From positions 12,214,001 to 12,278,000 of the forward strand of contig OY987243.1 of the NCBI GenBank assembly GCA_963920765.1: a stretch of 64,000 nucleotides of DNA. Reading direction: 5' to 3'. The notes beneath the pieces are model-generated. The model was not told where the DNA came from, ran no database searches, and worked only from the letters and a program-made list of their open reading frames with translations. This DNA is from Ulota crispa. Lineage: Eukaryota; Streptophyta; Bryopsida; Orthotrichales; Orthotrichaceae. Within the stretch, counting starts at the first letter, position 1. Each line of letters begins with the position of its first letter. Both the position numbers and the translations under genes were made by a program. Shown here piece after piece: positions 25,411-36,400 of this stretch.

Positions 25411-26210
25411 TATCAATAACTTCTATAGAATATGTTGAAAAACACATGACATATGAAAGAGTGCTAACATGTATTTTCCATTTATTCTATGTATTGAGCA
25501 ATTCTGTTGGCAAATCAAATTCATATATATGAATTATAGATTTTTTATTTATTCTTGTAGTAAAAGAAGAATGTTGTCAACTATTTCCTAATTTTTTCTC
25601 CATATTCTTCTTAGAGAAGGTTACATTTATTAAATTATTCCAGCATCAATTTACTTTCAAACTAATTTAATTAGTTTAAATTCTTTCCTTAGTAATTGAG
25701 GCAAAAAAAAAAAAACATGTAACCTAAGCTACATAGTCTGTTAAATTAGGTTGCATCAACAATTATATTGTTTTACTCCAAGGAAGTTACTTTACAAGCC
25801 ATAAAACTCATAAATATTTCCGTAGATATATATTTTTTTACAAATGGAGATTCATGACTTCCAATTACAATAACACCAAATTTAAAAGTAGTTCATACCT
25901 GCATAACAATAAAAAATATCTATAAAATGTCAAATGCCAAGAAATTAGTGCGGAAAAACTTAAGTTTACTATTTAAAATTATTTGTTATTTGATCTCTTA
26001 ATGAAGTTCATTAAGAATGCTTGTTAATTAATAACTTGAACTTAGAATGACTTAATCACTCCAGCTCACTAATTCCGGGATTACATGAAATGAGCTTTGC
26101 CAAAGTTGTGATGGGTAGGAGGTACCAAACTAAAGTAGTGGTGGGCAAGGGGAAATGGCTGGAAGTGGGCCAAGAAAGTACAGAAGGTGAAACAGGGTAA
26201 CTAAGGGCCG
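25411..26210. other. Intergenic, no gene seen
   Basis: AT-rich sequence. The first part (ATCAATAAC, then a CATATGAAAGAG motif near 25,452) resembles the sequence after 16,270, so the flanks of the two loci may also be related. No gene is supported. Confidence 0.4.
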
Positions 26211-27775
26211 TTTTACCCTAGGAGTCAAGGCCATGAAAACTTGGGGCCATTTTGGTCAAAATCTTAACCCAAATGGTCTCAAGAACGGTCCCAAGTGTTT
26301 ATCGTAAAATGAATTTAGTGGGGGCTAACTCTCTTGTGTGTAAAGGTTTTGGAGCCAAAAAGTCAAGGATAATAGAATTAAATTTGAAAATTTTGGGAAA
26401 AAAGGATTAAAAAAGAAACTAAGGATAACCATTGATATTTTTACTCCATCCTATGTATACTACAAGGTAATAGTGTCTAAATTGACATGTCTAAAATTGA
26501 CTAAATTTGTTCAAATTGGCAAAAAAATGTCCGAATTGATAGAAAAAAGTCTAAATTGACACATTCAAATCTACAAAAAATGAACATTATGACAACATTT
26601 CCTTGAAGTATATGGTATTGAGTATCTCAAAAGATTTTTATTTATTGAGAAGCTCGGTGAGAAAGTCATATTTTAATAAAATCTGACAACAGGGCTGACT
26701 CTTGGGTGCATAACGCATTTTAGATTTGACGTGCGGCATAATATAGAGAGAGGTTTATTCTTTTGAGGTAATAATTATAAAAATATTACAACTAAGAAAG
26801 GGTTCATTCAAATGGCAAAATTGAGTATAAGTTATATAGGTAGGTTTTAAACATGTCTCATTATTTTTTTTTACAAGTAATTAAGGGGCTAGTATTGTGG
26901 GGTATCCTATGGTCCTACCGTATTTAGGGTGGGTATAGGGTATCCAATGTTCCAACGAGGGTGCCAGGTGTTGGGTGATGAAAAATGAGGGCAACAAATG
27001 TGGATGAATGGTTAGGGTCTACTTCACTTTTGGGTCAAGGTTTTGTTGCTTGGTGTTCGGGTGCACGTTCCAGCCTTCTAGGTTTCACTACAAGGAAACC
27101 ATGGTCTTTTTGACAAAAAAATGTGACTTAATCTACAATAACTATAGATTATGTTACATTTTTTTTGTCAAAAAGATCATGGTTTCCCGCAGTGATTTTA
27201 GTTTGTTTCATTTGGCTTGTGCGCAATAAGGTTTTCTTAATACATACATGTAAACAGAGTTCATTCACATGCTTTGACTCTTAGTTGATTTACTCTTGAT
27301 TTTTTGGAGTGCAGAGGCATTTTTGATTGCATTGTATATTTCCACAAAGGATTTGATCTTTGTCTTGAAATTACTTATAAAAGCATAGTGCATCCATACC
27401 CTAACCCCTAAAGTCTAAATTGTCAAATTATTGAACAATTCAAAATTTTCAATTATAAAGAAGATAGCTTAAGAAAAAAAAATGCTTAGCCATTATAAAT
27501 AATTAAAGGGTGCCCTAAAATTGGCCATTTGACCCAATCATATAATTATAGAGACCCTTTTATTTGGCCTAATAAACTGAATAGCCCCCTATAAATTATT
27601 CCCGTGCTGCACGTGGGGTACTCAACATACAAAGAGTGATCCACTTGAGGGCCAACTCAAGAATTGGCTTCACATTATTAGGAGATCCAATTTCTTGAAG
27701 TGGGGCCGTGTCGAATCTCATCTTTTAAATAATAAAAAATCATTCTGAAAAATTGGCCTTGACTCCTAGTGTAAA
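26211..27775. repeat. Possible degraded CACTA-type element, 1.56 kb
   Basis: CCCTAGGAGTCAAGGCC (26,216-26,232) is inverted at 27,755-27,771 (GGCCTTGACTCCTAGTG). A further variant of the same end sits at 27,848-27,867. CACTAG-type ends suggest a CACTA element, but the left end is changed and I see no matching 3-bp duplication or transposase. Confidence 0.35.
27086..27194. mobile_element. CACTA-like hairpin MITE, 109 bp
   Basis: It begins CACTACAAGGAAACC and ends GGTTTCCCGCAGTG. About 45 bp on each side pair, including TTTTTGACAAAAAAATGT and its inverse, which leaves a very short loop. A 73-codon frame passing through it is a by-product. Confidence 0.7.
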
Positions 27776-27928
27776 GGCCTTGAGGTTGTTTTCAGAATAT
27801 GAACCAATCAAAAACCAAAATTGAACGTGTCAAAGGCTAGAAACTAGTCTCGACTTCTAGTGTAAAGCAGCATTGAAAAGCAATTTAATAAATAAATAAA
27901 TCAAAGTACGGTTTAACAGATTTCAATT

Positions 27929-29057
27929 ATGTTTAACCCCTACAAGATCAAGCCCTTTTTCTTTGAAAATCATTGAAAATTGCCACTTTTGGGGGAATGA
28001 GTACAAAGGTAAGAAAAAAAGTTTTTTGGGAGATTCAACCGTAACACTAGAAGAAAAATGGCAATAAACAACTAAGTAGTTTATTTGTTGTGCAATTATT
28101 GTGACCATATGTAATTGTATAACAACTATGAAACAACTACATATGGTCACAATAACTGCACTACAACTAAATTACTTAGTTGTTTATTGCCGTTTTTTTT
28201 CTAGTGTAAGATCTTATCCTAGACTATGGGAGGTACTTGTGGGAAAGATTTTAGCTCATTCTAGAAGTAGAGGAGTGAGATATTGACATTTGAAGTGAAA
28301 AAAAAAGTTTTTTTCCCTGGTGCCCAAGAATTTCAAAAGCCTTTGACGGCTCCTATATCAAAAAATTGCTTAACACAAAGTTGAGGTTTATTTTTTCCAT
28401 GAAGAAGATCAAGTTATGTAAATGTGGGAGAATTTTCAAATGAATTGGAGGTGTGGATCATACTTTGTAAAATCTTGCAATGCCGTAAGGCCAAAAAATT
28501 TGCATATACACTAGGCAAAATTGGAGAATTTATGTAAACTTTAGAGATATGAATTACTTTGATCCAAATGGTGAAAACCAAGGAATCTTAGTCTACTACA
28601 ACTTGAAGAAAAAAAAAAGTCAAAAAAAAAAAACACAGAGCTCTCAAAATAGGAAAGCAACAAATTTTACAAGAGGCAAAAAGAATGGAGGTTTGGGAGT
28701 CCCATACCTACCCGCAAACGAAAACTTCTCATAACTTTCATCTCATCAATCAAAATTGAATGATTTAAAAATTCCCAAATTTGTATAAATTTAAAAAAAC
28801 CAATTTCAAACTTTTATTTAAAAAAAATACAATTCTGATTTTTTTTTGGGCTGCCCACCCTCCCTCTTTTTTCAAAAATTCATACATAACTTCTTTAATA
28901 AATGTTGGGATGAAGAAAAAGTTAGATGCCCAGGTAGATCTTTGAATTCCCCACCTTCAATAAAGGTTTTAAAAAATCACAAAGAATAGATTAGTTGTAG
29001 GTACATGCCCAAAATCCGTTTGTCCCCAAGGAGACGGTTGGTCCTTGAGGGGTTAAT
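27929..29057 (+). mobile_element. AACCCCT-family element, copy C, 11-bp target duplication
   Basis: The direct repeat AGATTTCAATT flanks it at 27,918-27,928 and 29,058-29,068. The termini are TTTAACCCCTAC and GGGGTTAA, inverted. The interior aligns with copies A and B but differs in the middle (28,440-28,730). A CACTA-like MITE is nested at 28,045-28,206. An 11-bp duplication suggests the Mutator group, though the superfamily is not certain. Confidence 0.7.
28045..28206. mobile_element. CACTA-like hairpin MITE nested in copy C
   Basis: The ends are CACTAGAAGAAAAATGGC and TTTTTTTTCTAGTG, with a perfect TAA duplication (28,042-28,044 and 28,207-28,209). The two halves are inverted over about 75 bp, for example CATATGTAATTGT against its inverse. 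The termini match 21,303-21,442. Confidence 0.85.
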
Positions 29058-29063
29058 AGATTT

Positions 29064-29402
29064 CAATTCTCTAAGGTAGGAGGCTCATAAATGGGGCATC
29101 TAAGGGCTGAAACTGAATTTTGGGTAGGTGAAACTCCTTGAAATGATTTTCAGTAAACTTTCCTTGAAAGACAAGAAGAATCTGCATCTAATCCAAGTTG
29201 TTTCATATTTTTTGGAATTTGGTGGAATTAGTTATGAATATTTGAAGTGGAAAGGCCATAGGGCTCTATAATGGAGCACCTCCTCAAATGTACATGAGTT
29301 GTACATTGTTGAAGGGCTATGAAAAACAAGATGTACAGAAAGAGTACATTTGAGGAGGTGCTCCAAATTTGAGCCTGTTTCGAATTTGAGCCTCCTACCT
29401 TA
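29064..29402. mobile_element. Inverted-repeat element with GGTAGGAGGCTC ends
   Basis: It starts AAGGTAGGAGGCTCAT and ends TGAGCCTCCTACCTTA. The interior at 29,064-29,240 matches the reverse complement of about 8,100-8,250. A 22-bp perfect stem lies inside (29,272-29,293 with 29,344-29,365). The minus-strand frame over this area has no recognisable domain. Confidence 0.6.
29272..29365. repeat. Perfect 22-bp stem with 50-nt loop
   Basis: TGGAGCACCTCCTCAAATGT plus AC is followed 50 nt later by its exact inverse. A perfect stem of this size within an otherwise diverged element could be recent or selected. It resembles the fold of a MITE-derived small-RNA precursor. Function is inference only. 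Confidence 0.6.
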
Positions 29403-29460
29403 CATGGCCTCTTGGATATGGAACTCAGGCCTCCTAGATTCTGTACATTTAAAAAAATTA

Positions 29461-29632
29461 CAAGCTCCTCGTGGGGAGGGTTCTTCCCTATCTGGATGAA
29501 TTCTATCCAAATATAGATAAGGAAGCCCCAGGTGAAGTTGCTCTTAGGACTTGTATACAATAGTGCCTGGCTAACATGAAGGCATCCGGACAAATTTTTT
29601 TTTCATCTTACGGAAGCATTCACTGTAGTAGA
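29461..29632. repeat. Two small MITE fragments
   Basis: 29,461-29,548 is palindromic (GGGTTCTTCCCTATCT with AGATAAGGAAGCCCC) and related to 17,138-17,241. 29,558-29,632 (TAGTGCCTGGCTAACATGAA) matches half of the element at 37,905-38,090 in reverse orientation. Confidence 0.45.
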
Positions 29633-29814
29633 ACTCACCATGCGGAGAAGGAAAGCCATGTTTCTAGACTTCCTCCCTGCCAGCAAGCAAATTTCTCTTA
29701 CATAGACAGGTTTTGTTCATAAAGCAGCCCCTGGACATTAATGCACAAGGTGCTTTTTTTTTAAGAAAACATTTTTCTTACCCAAGTAAAGAACACGTGT
29801 TCTTGGCTTGACTG

Positions 29815-30411
29815 TCATGCTAGGCAAGCATTTTTGTTACATAGGTTCATCCTATGCAGGCACCACTGTAGTTGGAAGTTGGAACATGAAACTGAGACGT
29901 GGACTGAGGACGTAGAGTTGGCATGTGAATTAGGGACGTGGACTGAGGACGTAGAGTTGGCATGTGAATTAGGGACGTCAATCAGGGATGTAGATTTGGG
30001 ACGTGGGACAGAGTGTGAACCGCCTTCTCCCTCGCCTCCCAAGTCCCAACCTGCAAAGCCGCAGAATTGCACAAACCCACGAGGAATCTGGGACACATCA
30101 CGATCGTCGACGTCGCAAATCAGAAACGGTCTGTTTAACCGAAGCAATGCATGTCCATCATCCCTCCACAATGCCTGCAACATCCCCACGGCCCTCGCTA
30201 CAATGCCACGAGGGTCACGGACGATGCTGGTTCTCGCATCTGACATGTAAACGAAAGTAAATGAAATGTGGAGCATCGGATGCTCCTCCATGACTATTGT
30301 GAGACAAGGGTGGACTCCATAGCCTGCTGTGTGAGTTAGTTCGTTAGTGATGAGGCGAGGAGGCCATGGCTTCAAATTCCAAGCACCATGGCGGCGGCAT
30401 GACGATCCCAC
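29815..30411 (-). other. Long antisense open frame, 198 codons, unassigned
   Basis: An ATG-started frame runs on the minus strand across the protease 5' block and overlaps its first coding exon. The translation includes DPRGIVARAVGMLQALWRDD and a 13-residue repeat (PNSHANSTSSVHV) that mirrors the 39-bp DNA duplication. I recognise no domain. A frame this long is unusual by chance, but GC-rich sequence and the 3n-length repeat both favour spurious open frames. Confidence 0.2.
29834..30365 (+). promoter_or_regulatory. Probable promoter and 5' leader of the protease gene
   Basis: GC content rises sharply immediately upstream of the predicted first coding exon of the protease. A 39-bp unit beginning ACGTGGACTGAGGACGTAGA is duplicated at 29,897-29,935 and 29,936-29,974, followed by two shortened variants. 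ACGT cores therefore recur at 29,897, 29,911, 29,936, 29,950, 29,975 and 30,001. The ACGTGG form resembles G-box or ABRE-like bZIP sites. Both strands also carry long open frames here (138 codons plus, 198 codons minus). Confidence 0.4.
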
Positions 30412-33400
30412 TCAGGTGGGTCACAAGACCTAACAATGCTGATGCTTTGTGGAATTTGGAATTGTAGTCGATTTGAAAGAAGCTCTCAACAGTCTATGCC
30501 CAAATCCAAAGCAATAATGAGAGTATTTTGGGAGTCTCTAATCTTTTGACATCTTCTTTACTTACTTCTAACTGGTCGGAGTTCAAGAATTGTGACAAAA
30601 GAGGCGTCGATCTTATCGATCAGTGCAATAGCTCTTCGGATGAGTAGTCAAAAAGCTGCAGCATGTTGTTGTTGCACACCATTTTGGAGGACTTTTGATT
30701 GAGTCTAAATTATTTTTCATCCAAATCCTCTCATGTTTTGATCTTCTTACATGCTGGCAGTTCAAGAGGAAGAAGTGTGGACTCTCTTCTGGACGTTTTG
30801 ATGAATGTTCATGTATCCCAAGGTTTTGCAGTTCCTTTATGGCATTCCGGGTACTCGGGGTAGGCTGCGTCTTGTGGGTCTTGGATGGCAATACCGTTCA
30901 ATATCTATGAACCTGAGAGAACGAAGTTGTGGATTTGAGCATTGTTTCTGTAATAAAACCTAAGTGGTAAGCAGATATTAATTGGAGAATGTTCAATCTT
31001 TGAACATTGGAATTAGGGGTAGCATTTAGGAAAGAGAAGAATCTATGCATGGCTTTGAGCTCTTAAAACCTTTGCGTTGTTTTCAGCCTGTACGACTTTG
31101 AGCTTTTATGGCTTTTACATGCAATATGCAAGTGCTCTTTTTGGATTTATTTGCCTAAGTCGAGCAGACCGGCCTTGTCAGGGGAAGTTTGCTTGTTTTG
31201 AGTTGAACTGATGTGTGCAGATGTGGATGTGATATCCTAACCCTAGAATGAGAGTTCAGAAGTTTTTTTATTGACTTTGTGGCTGGCTATGTTATTGTTT
31301 GTGTGCAGAGTTCCATTCCTTCTGAACAGGTGGAAGGGCTTGGGTTCAGAAGGCTGGTGGCGCTTGCTGCGTTGACCATAGCCATCTCAGTTGTCATGCT
31401 TCAATGGCGACGTCATGAGCCCACCAAGCATGACCTTGGGGCAAGCAAGCCAGGTTTTCTGTTTCCCTTGTATGGCTACTCGTACAGGCAGTTTCGGAAT
31501 GCGAGCACAGACTCGGAAGGGACGCTGTGGCGTGGACACAGAGGAGCAGCACACCACAGGGCCTTACAGCAAATTGACAACGACCACTCTAGTCCATTAT
31601 ATGAACTCAGGTTAGTAAGCATTGTCTTTACCCCCCTTGAGATGTAACTTGAATTTCCCTCTCTTCAAAGTAATCATTCCTTCTTTCCTTCGGATGTCGA
31701 TGCAATACGGGATTTCAAAGTTAGAAACATTGATCACCGTGCTTCATTAAAGATGATTTTATCGTGATGCAACAAGTTCTGCTGTAGTAGTAAATATTCA
31801 GAGCGAAGTTAATGTTCTGGATCTTGTGTTGTCATAATCATGCATGCATGTTTGGGGTTCCTCTCTTAGAGATCTTGCTTGCCGCAATTACCTGTAAGTT
31901 TATGGCGACCATCCTCACCTCACTTTTGTAAACGTTATACAAACACATTTCACGTCGTTGTTATAAACCACTGCAACGTTCTGACCTTGCAATTTGGTTT
32001 TGTTTGTTTGTGCGTTTTTTGCATGGGGTTTTCAATGGGAGAGTGAGAGAGAAACAACCTAGTTTTTTCCAGTTTTTCTATCAAGTTACAGAAGCAACGG
32101 GTTTTCCTGGATACGATCTGAGTTTGCGTGATACACGGTGTCTGTTGTCCTGACATTAAAAGTTTGTTCATGATGAGAGTTTGGTGGTGTTCAGCATTGC
32201 CATGTTATTTTTCAGCGGCATTTTGATGGATGGTCGTGTTATTTTTTTTCTAATGTGCCACAGGCAAGGCTTTTATATTACAATGAAACTGGGTATTCCT
32301 CCCAAAGAGTTTAACTTCCACATTGACACTGGAAGTCGGAACACGTGGGTATATTGCAAAAGGCCTTTCCGTGTTTCAAGCATCCCTGTTTTGGTAAGTG
32401 CCTTTGTCTCGCTATTTGTACTTGCAATTTTTTTTCCTTTGCAAAGTGATAACAAACGTTACTCGTGAGTTCCACTTATCCTCTGGTGTCATTGAAGTTG
32501 TATTCATTGGTTGTCTGCCTACCTTCCAAAAAAGATGGTGCAGAAGGCAATGACTCAATTACCTTTTGCTCAGGAATTATAAAAACAAATATGAAATTGA
32601 AGGATTCTGTAGTTCCTGGCTCTAGACAGATTGATACTAGCAGGAGAGTTTAATAACATTGAAGAGGGCTTCAAAGCTCAAAGATAATCGGTTTTGTTGT
32701 GAAGGCAGTTTTGCTCGCAAAATCATTGATTTTTTGTAAGAGAAAACCAACTTCTTTTCTCAAGCAAGAATCTTGCTGTTTTGTTTTACACATCAGACGG
32801 TTTGAAAGCTTGTAGAAGAACACGCAGTTTTCTGAAGGCGTTTCCGCAGGAAAAATCAAACTCCTGCACATATCAGAAGTCTTCTTTTGAGAAATCAAAA
32901 TGGTTTTATGCACCTAGCAAAGTGCACAAAAGTGCTAGTATGCATGGGCTCTCTTACGTGAGAAACTAAGGAAGCCATTGTGAAACATCAAATGTCATGA
33001 AATCTCTTTCTCTTTGCAAAAGGGGTTGGAGGGGAAAGTTGATTCAATTGCAAAAAGTTCGATGACTGGAAACCTCCCAATTGAGAGGTGCGACGGAAGT
33101 GCAAGCATAAGCTGTTTTGCGTTGGATTAAATAAATGTTGATAGGACAAGCTTGGTAAAGAGTATATCAACGTATGTCTTATGATAGCATGGGGATGTAG
33201 AAGCTCTTATACAATGGTGATATAGAAGCTCTTATAGAAAGAGATTGTCACCAAGTTGAGAGAAATTCCTTCAATAGATACTTCAGTGGTGCTTCTAAAC
33301 GTGAAGAAAAGTGTGATGATGGCTCTGATTAGGAGAGGAATCACTCCTGATGGTACAGCAAGGATGTTGCAAAGAAATCAGGTGACAGAGGTTTGAAATC

Positions 33401-36400
33401 CTGTCTCTGATTTTTTTCACTCTCTTTCCTGTTTTGGAAATATGAATGAATGCAGGGACCCAATGGACTGTATGAGGCTAAGCACGCATCAACCATGAAG
33501 TGCTTAGGAGACACGGCTGATTTATGCGTTGAGCTTCAAGACCAGTACCAGGAAAAGTGCAGTCGCCGTAATCAGTATGACTGCTCGTTCTGCATCGAGT
33601 ATGCGGACTTGACAACCATTATGGGAGTTTTTGTTACAGATAGCATGACTTTGCCCTTGCAAGACAAGAGTGAAGTGGATGTCCACGCCTATTTTGGGTA
33701 CTTTATTTCATCATCTCTTTCTCATGTGCTGTTCCTTTCTCATGTGCTGTTCCTTTCTCATGTGTTGTTCTTTAACCCCAAAACGACCCTGGAGATTACT
33801 GAGCCTCTAGGAATTTGTTCTAATTTGAACAAAAAGCCAGCATTTTGATAAGTTGTATCAATTCTTCCTGAATTTTAACTGTATAAAATCAAACTAGACA
33901 TGTTAGACATCACAATTGAAAAGAAAACACAAGAATATCTCTTATGGATTGAAAGATTATAACATTTGATCAAATGGGTGTTAAAATTGTGAAAGTGATT
34001 TGAAGTCTTTCAATCCTCTTTTCACATCTCAAATTTAAAATTGAGGATACCAAAAAAATATGAGTATGTAAAGTACAACATGCGTAACCCGAATCAAATT
34101 ACGGCTTCTTAAAATCTACTCTACAACTCTTTAAATTAAGTTTCTAATGTGATTGTTTCTCCAAGTTCTAGTGTACTTTAGGCTCATTTCCAAGAGCTCT
34201 CAACACTAGAATGTGAAGATTTGCAATAGACACCCTTGCACAAAATCTTAAATTGAAAAATTATAATTAGTCATTTTCAAAATCAAGACATTTGAAATTG
34301 AAACAAGATTTCAACAAGAACTTGAAAAAAAAAAAATCATTGTAATTAATCATGAAAAAAAATTAGGCATCCCTTTTACAAACAAGGAAGGACAATTTTG
34401 GTCCCCTTGGGCCTTGAGGGGTTAAATGCCAAAGGAGACAATTTTTGTCCCCTAGCCATAAAAAAATTACTCTTTGGGTAGAAAATAGCAGTTTTTAGTT
34501 TGAGTTTTTTTTAGATGTGATCACAAACACATGGTCCATCATATAAGAAATTTGTTTATCTCATTAATTGCACTCATACTTTTAAGCAACCCAAATTGTG
34601 AGAAATTTCAAAGTCACGGTGTTAGGTCCCAAGTTGCTCTTATTGTAATTTCCATGAGGGCACCATGCACTATTGACTTTTGCAACTTTTAAAAATAATA
34701 CTTTAATGTGTGGGCACCATTGTAAAGATCATTGTTCACTTTTGAACACTGTAGAGGGGCAGGCACAGTGACCACCCCGGCGTTTAAGGATTAATTGCAT
34801 TTTTTAGTGTCATAGATTGTGCAAGGTATAGTGATGCTTGGATACGGTCAATCTTTGGAAGAGAAACATTTGGATGGTGTCAAAGTCCCACTTACTTTTT
34901 TCTAATTCTAGGCCTAGTTAACACCTAAAGTTTCTCCGTGCTTAGGTGCTCAAATGGCTTGAAACAAACCTCTCTCATAAGAATGATTAATTGTGAGATG
35001 TATTTTGTCACTTGTTTATGTACAGTTGAGTATTGGCTCCCTGCAAATGGCTCATTTGGGCCAGCTAGTTTTTTATATAAAACATGGAGTGTAATTGGTC
35101 CATTTTGGTAGGAAAATTTATCATTGCATCCTTATGCAATACCAAGCAAGTGAACCAAAATTCAGCTCTTAAAGACCAAACCTTCATTTTTGGTAAATGG
35201 TTTTGTAAGAAATTTATGGTTTTATATGATAATTTATTAAGAAATGTTGGTGATGAATTTTTGAGATTTGATTCCATGGATATGTAGGAAACATTCACAT
35301 GCACATCTTTCATGCTAAAAAACACCCCCTTAAGTAACAAAACTTTGATCTACAAAAGAGTCAATGAAACTTGTGGTAGGCCTAAATTTTGTAAAATACA
35401 TATTTTTCTATGAAAATCAAATTTTGTTGTTTTACTCAAGTATTGTAACTAATTTTGTATCTCTAAACATCATATTTTGTTTACTTGATGAAAAGCTAAT
35501 TAAAAAATATATATATGTATTTTCTAAAATTTGGGCCTATCACAAGTTTCATTGAATCTTTTGTAGCTCAAAGTTTTGTTACTTAAGGGGATTTTTTTTA
35601 GCATGGAAGATGTGCGTGTGAATGTTTCCTACATATCCATGGAATCAAATCTCAAAAATTCATCACCAACATTTCTTTATAAATTATCATGTAAAACAAT
35701 AAATTTCTTACAAAACCATTTACCAAAAATGGAGGTTTGGTCTTTAGGAGCTGAATTTTGATACACTTGCTTGGTATTGCATAAGGATGCAATGATAATT
35801 TTTCCTACCAAAATGGACCAATTATACTTCATGTTTTATATAAAAAACTAGCTGGCCCAAATGAGCCCTTCGCAGGGAGCCAGTACTTGATTGTACATTC
35901 ACTCAATATTTTAGACTTGTGTATGAAATATTTTATCAAAAATCTTAAAGAGAGTGTTCTAACTTTTTTAAGAACACTCAAAGAAGGGTCAAATTTGTTG
36001 TTGAGATTTGACATTAGGAGTTCATCTTTTTTTTGGCTATCCAAAATGATATCTTCCACTTTCGGAGTTTCTTGAGCAATTTGAATTACTTGTAGAGCAT
36101 AAAGGTGGCTTTATGACTCATAAATTTCACAATTACGCAATGCTTAAAATATAAAAAAAACAACTTGAAAGAGAGGAATTGCTTTGTTGAAATTGTTATT
36201 ACATTGAGGAAATTTCAGAGAAGTGATCATTGTAGCAATAAATTTCAATATCAAAAACCATATGGTGTAAACCTAAAACATCTTGTGGAGTACTTGCCAA
36301 AGTAATTTTTTTATAAAACAAGCACTAAAATGAAAATTATTACATAGACATGGGTAGTTGATTGCCAATCTTGCCCATTGATTGAGCCATTGTAAAGCGC

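Noticed and set aside
29228-29593. 121-codon minus-strand frame
   Set aside because: It crosses three small inverted-repeat elements and has no domain.
31279-31308. Protease start within the exon at 31,311
   Set aside because: No in-frame ATG lies between the upstream stop and the transmembrane segment. The stretch before 31,311 ends in a splice acceptor, so an upstream first exon is needed.
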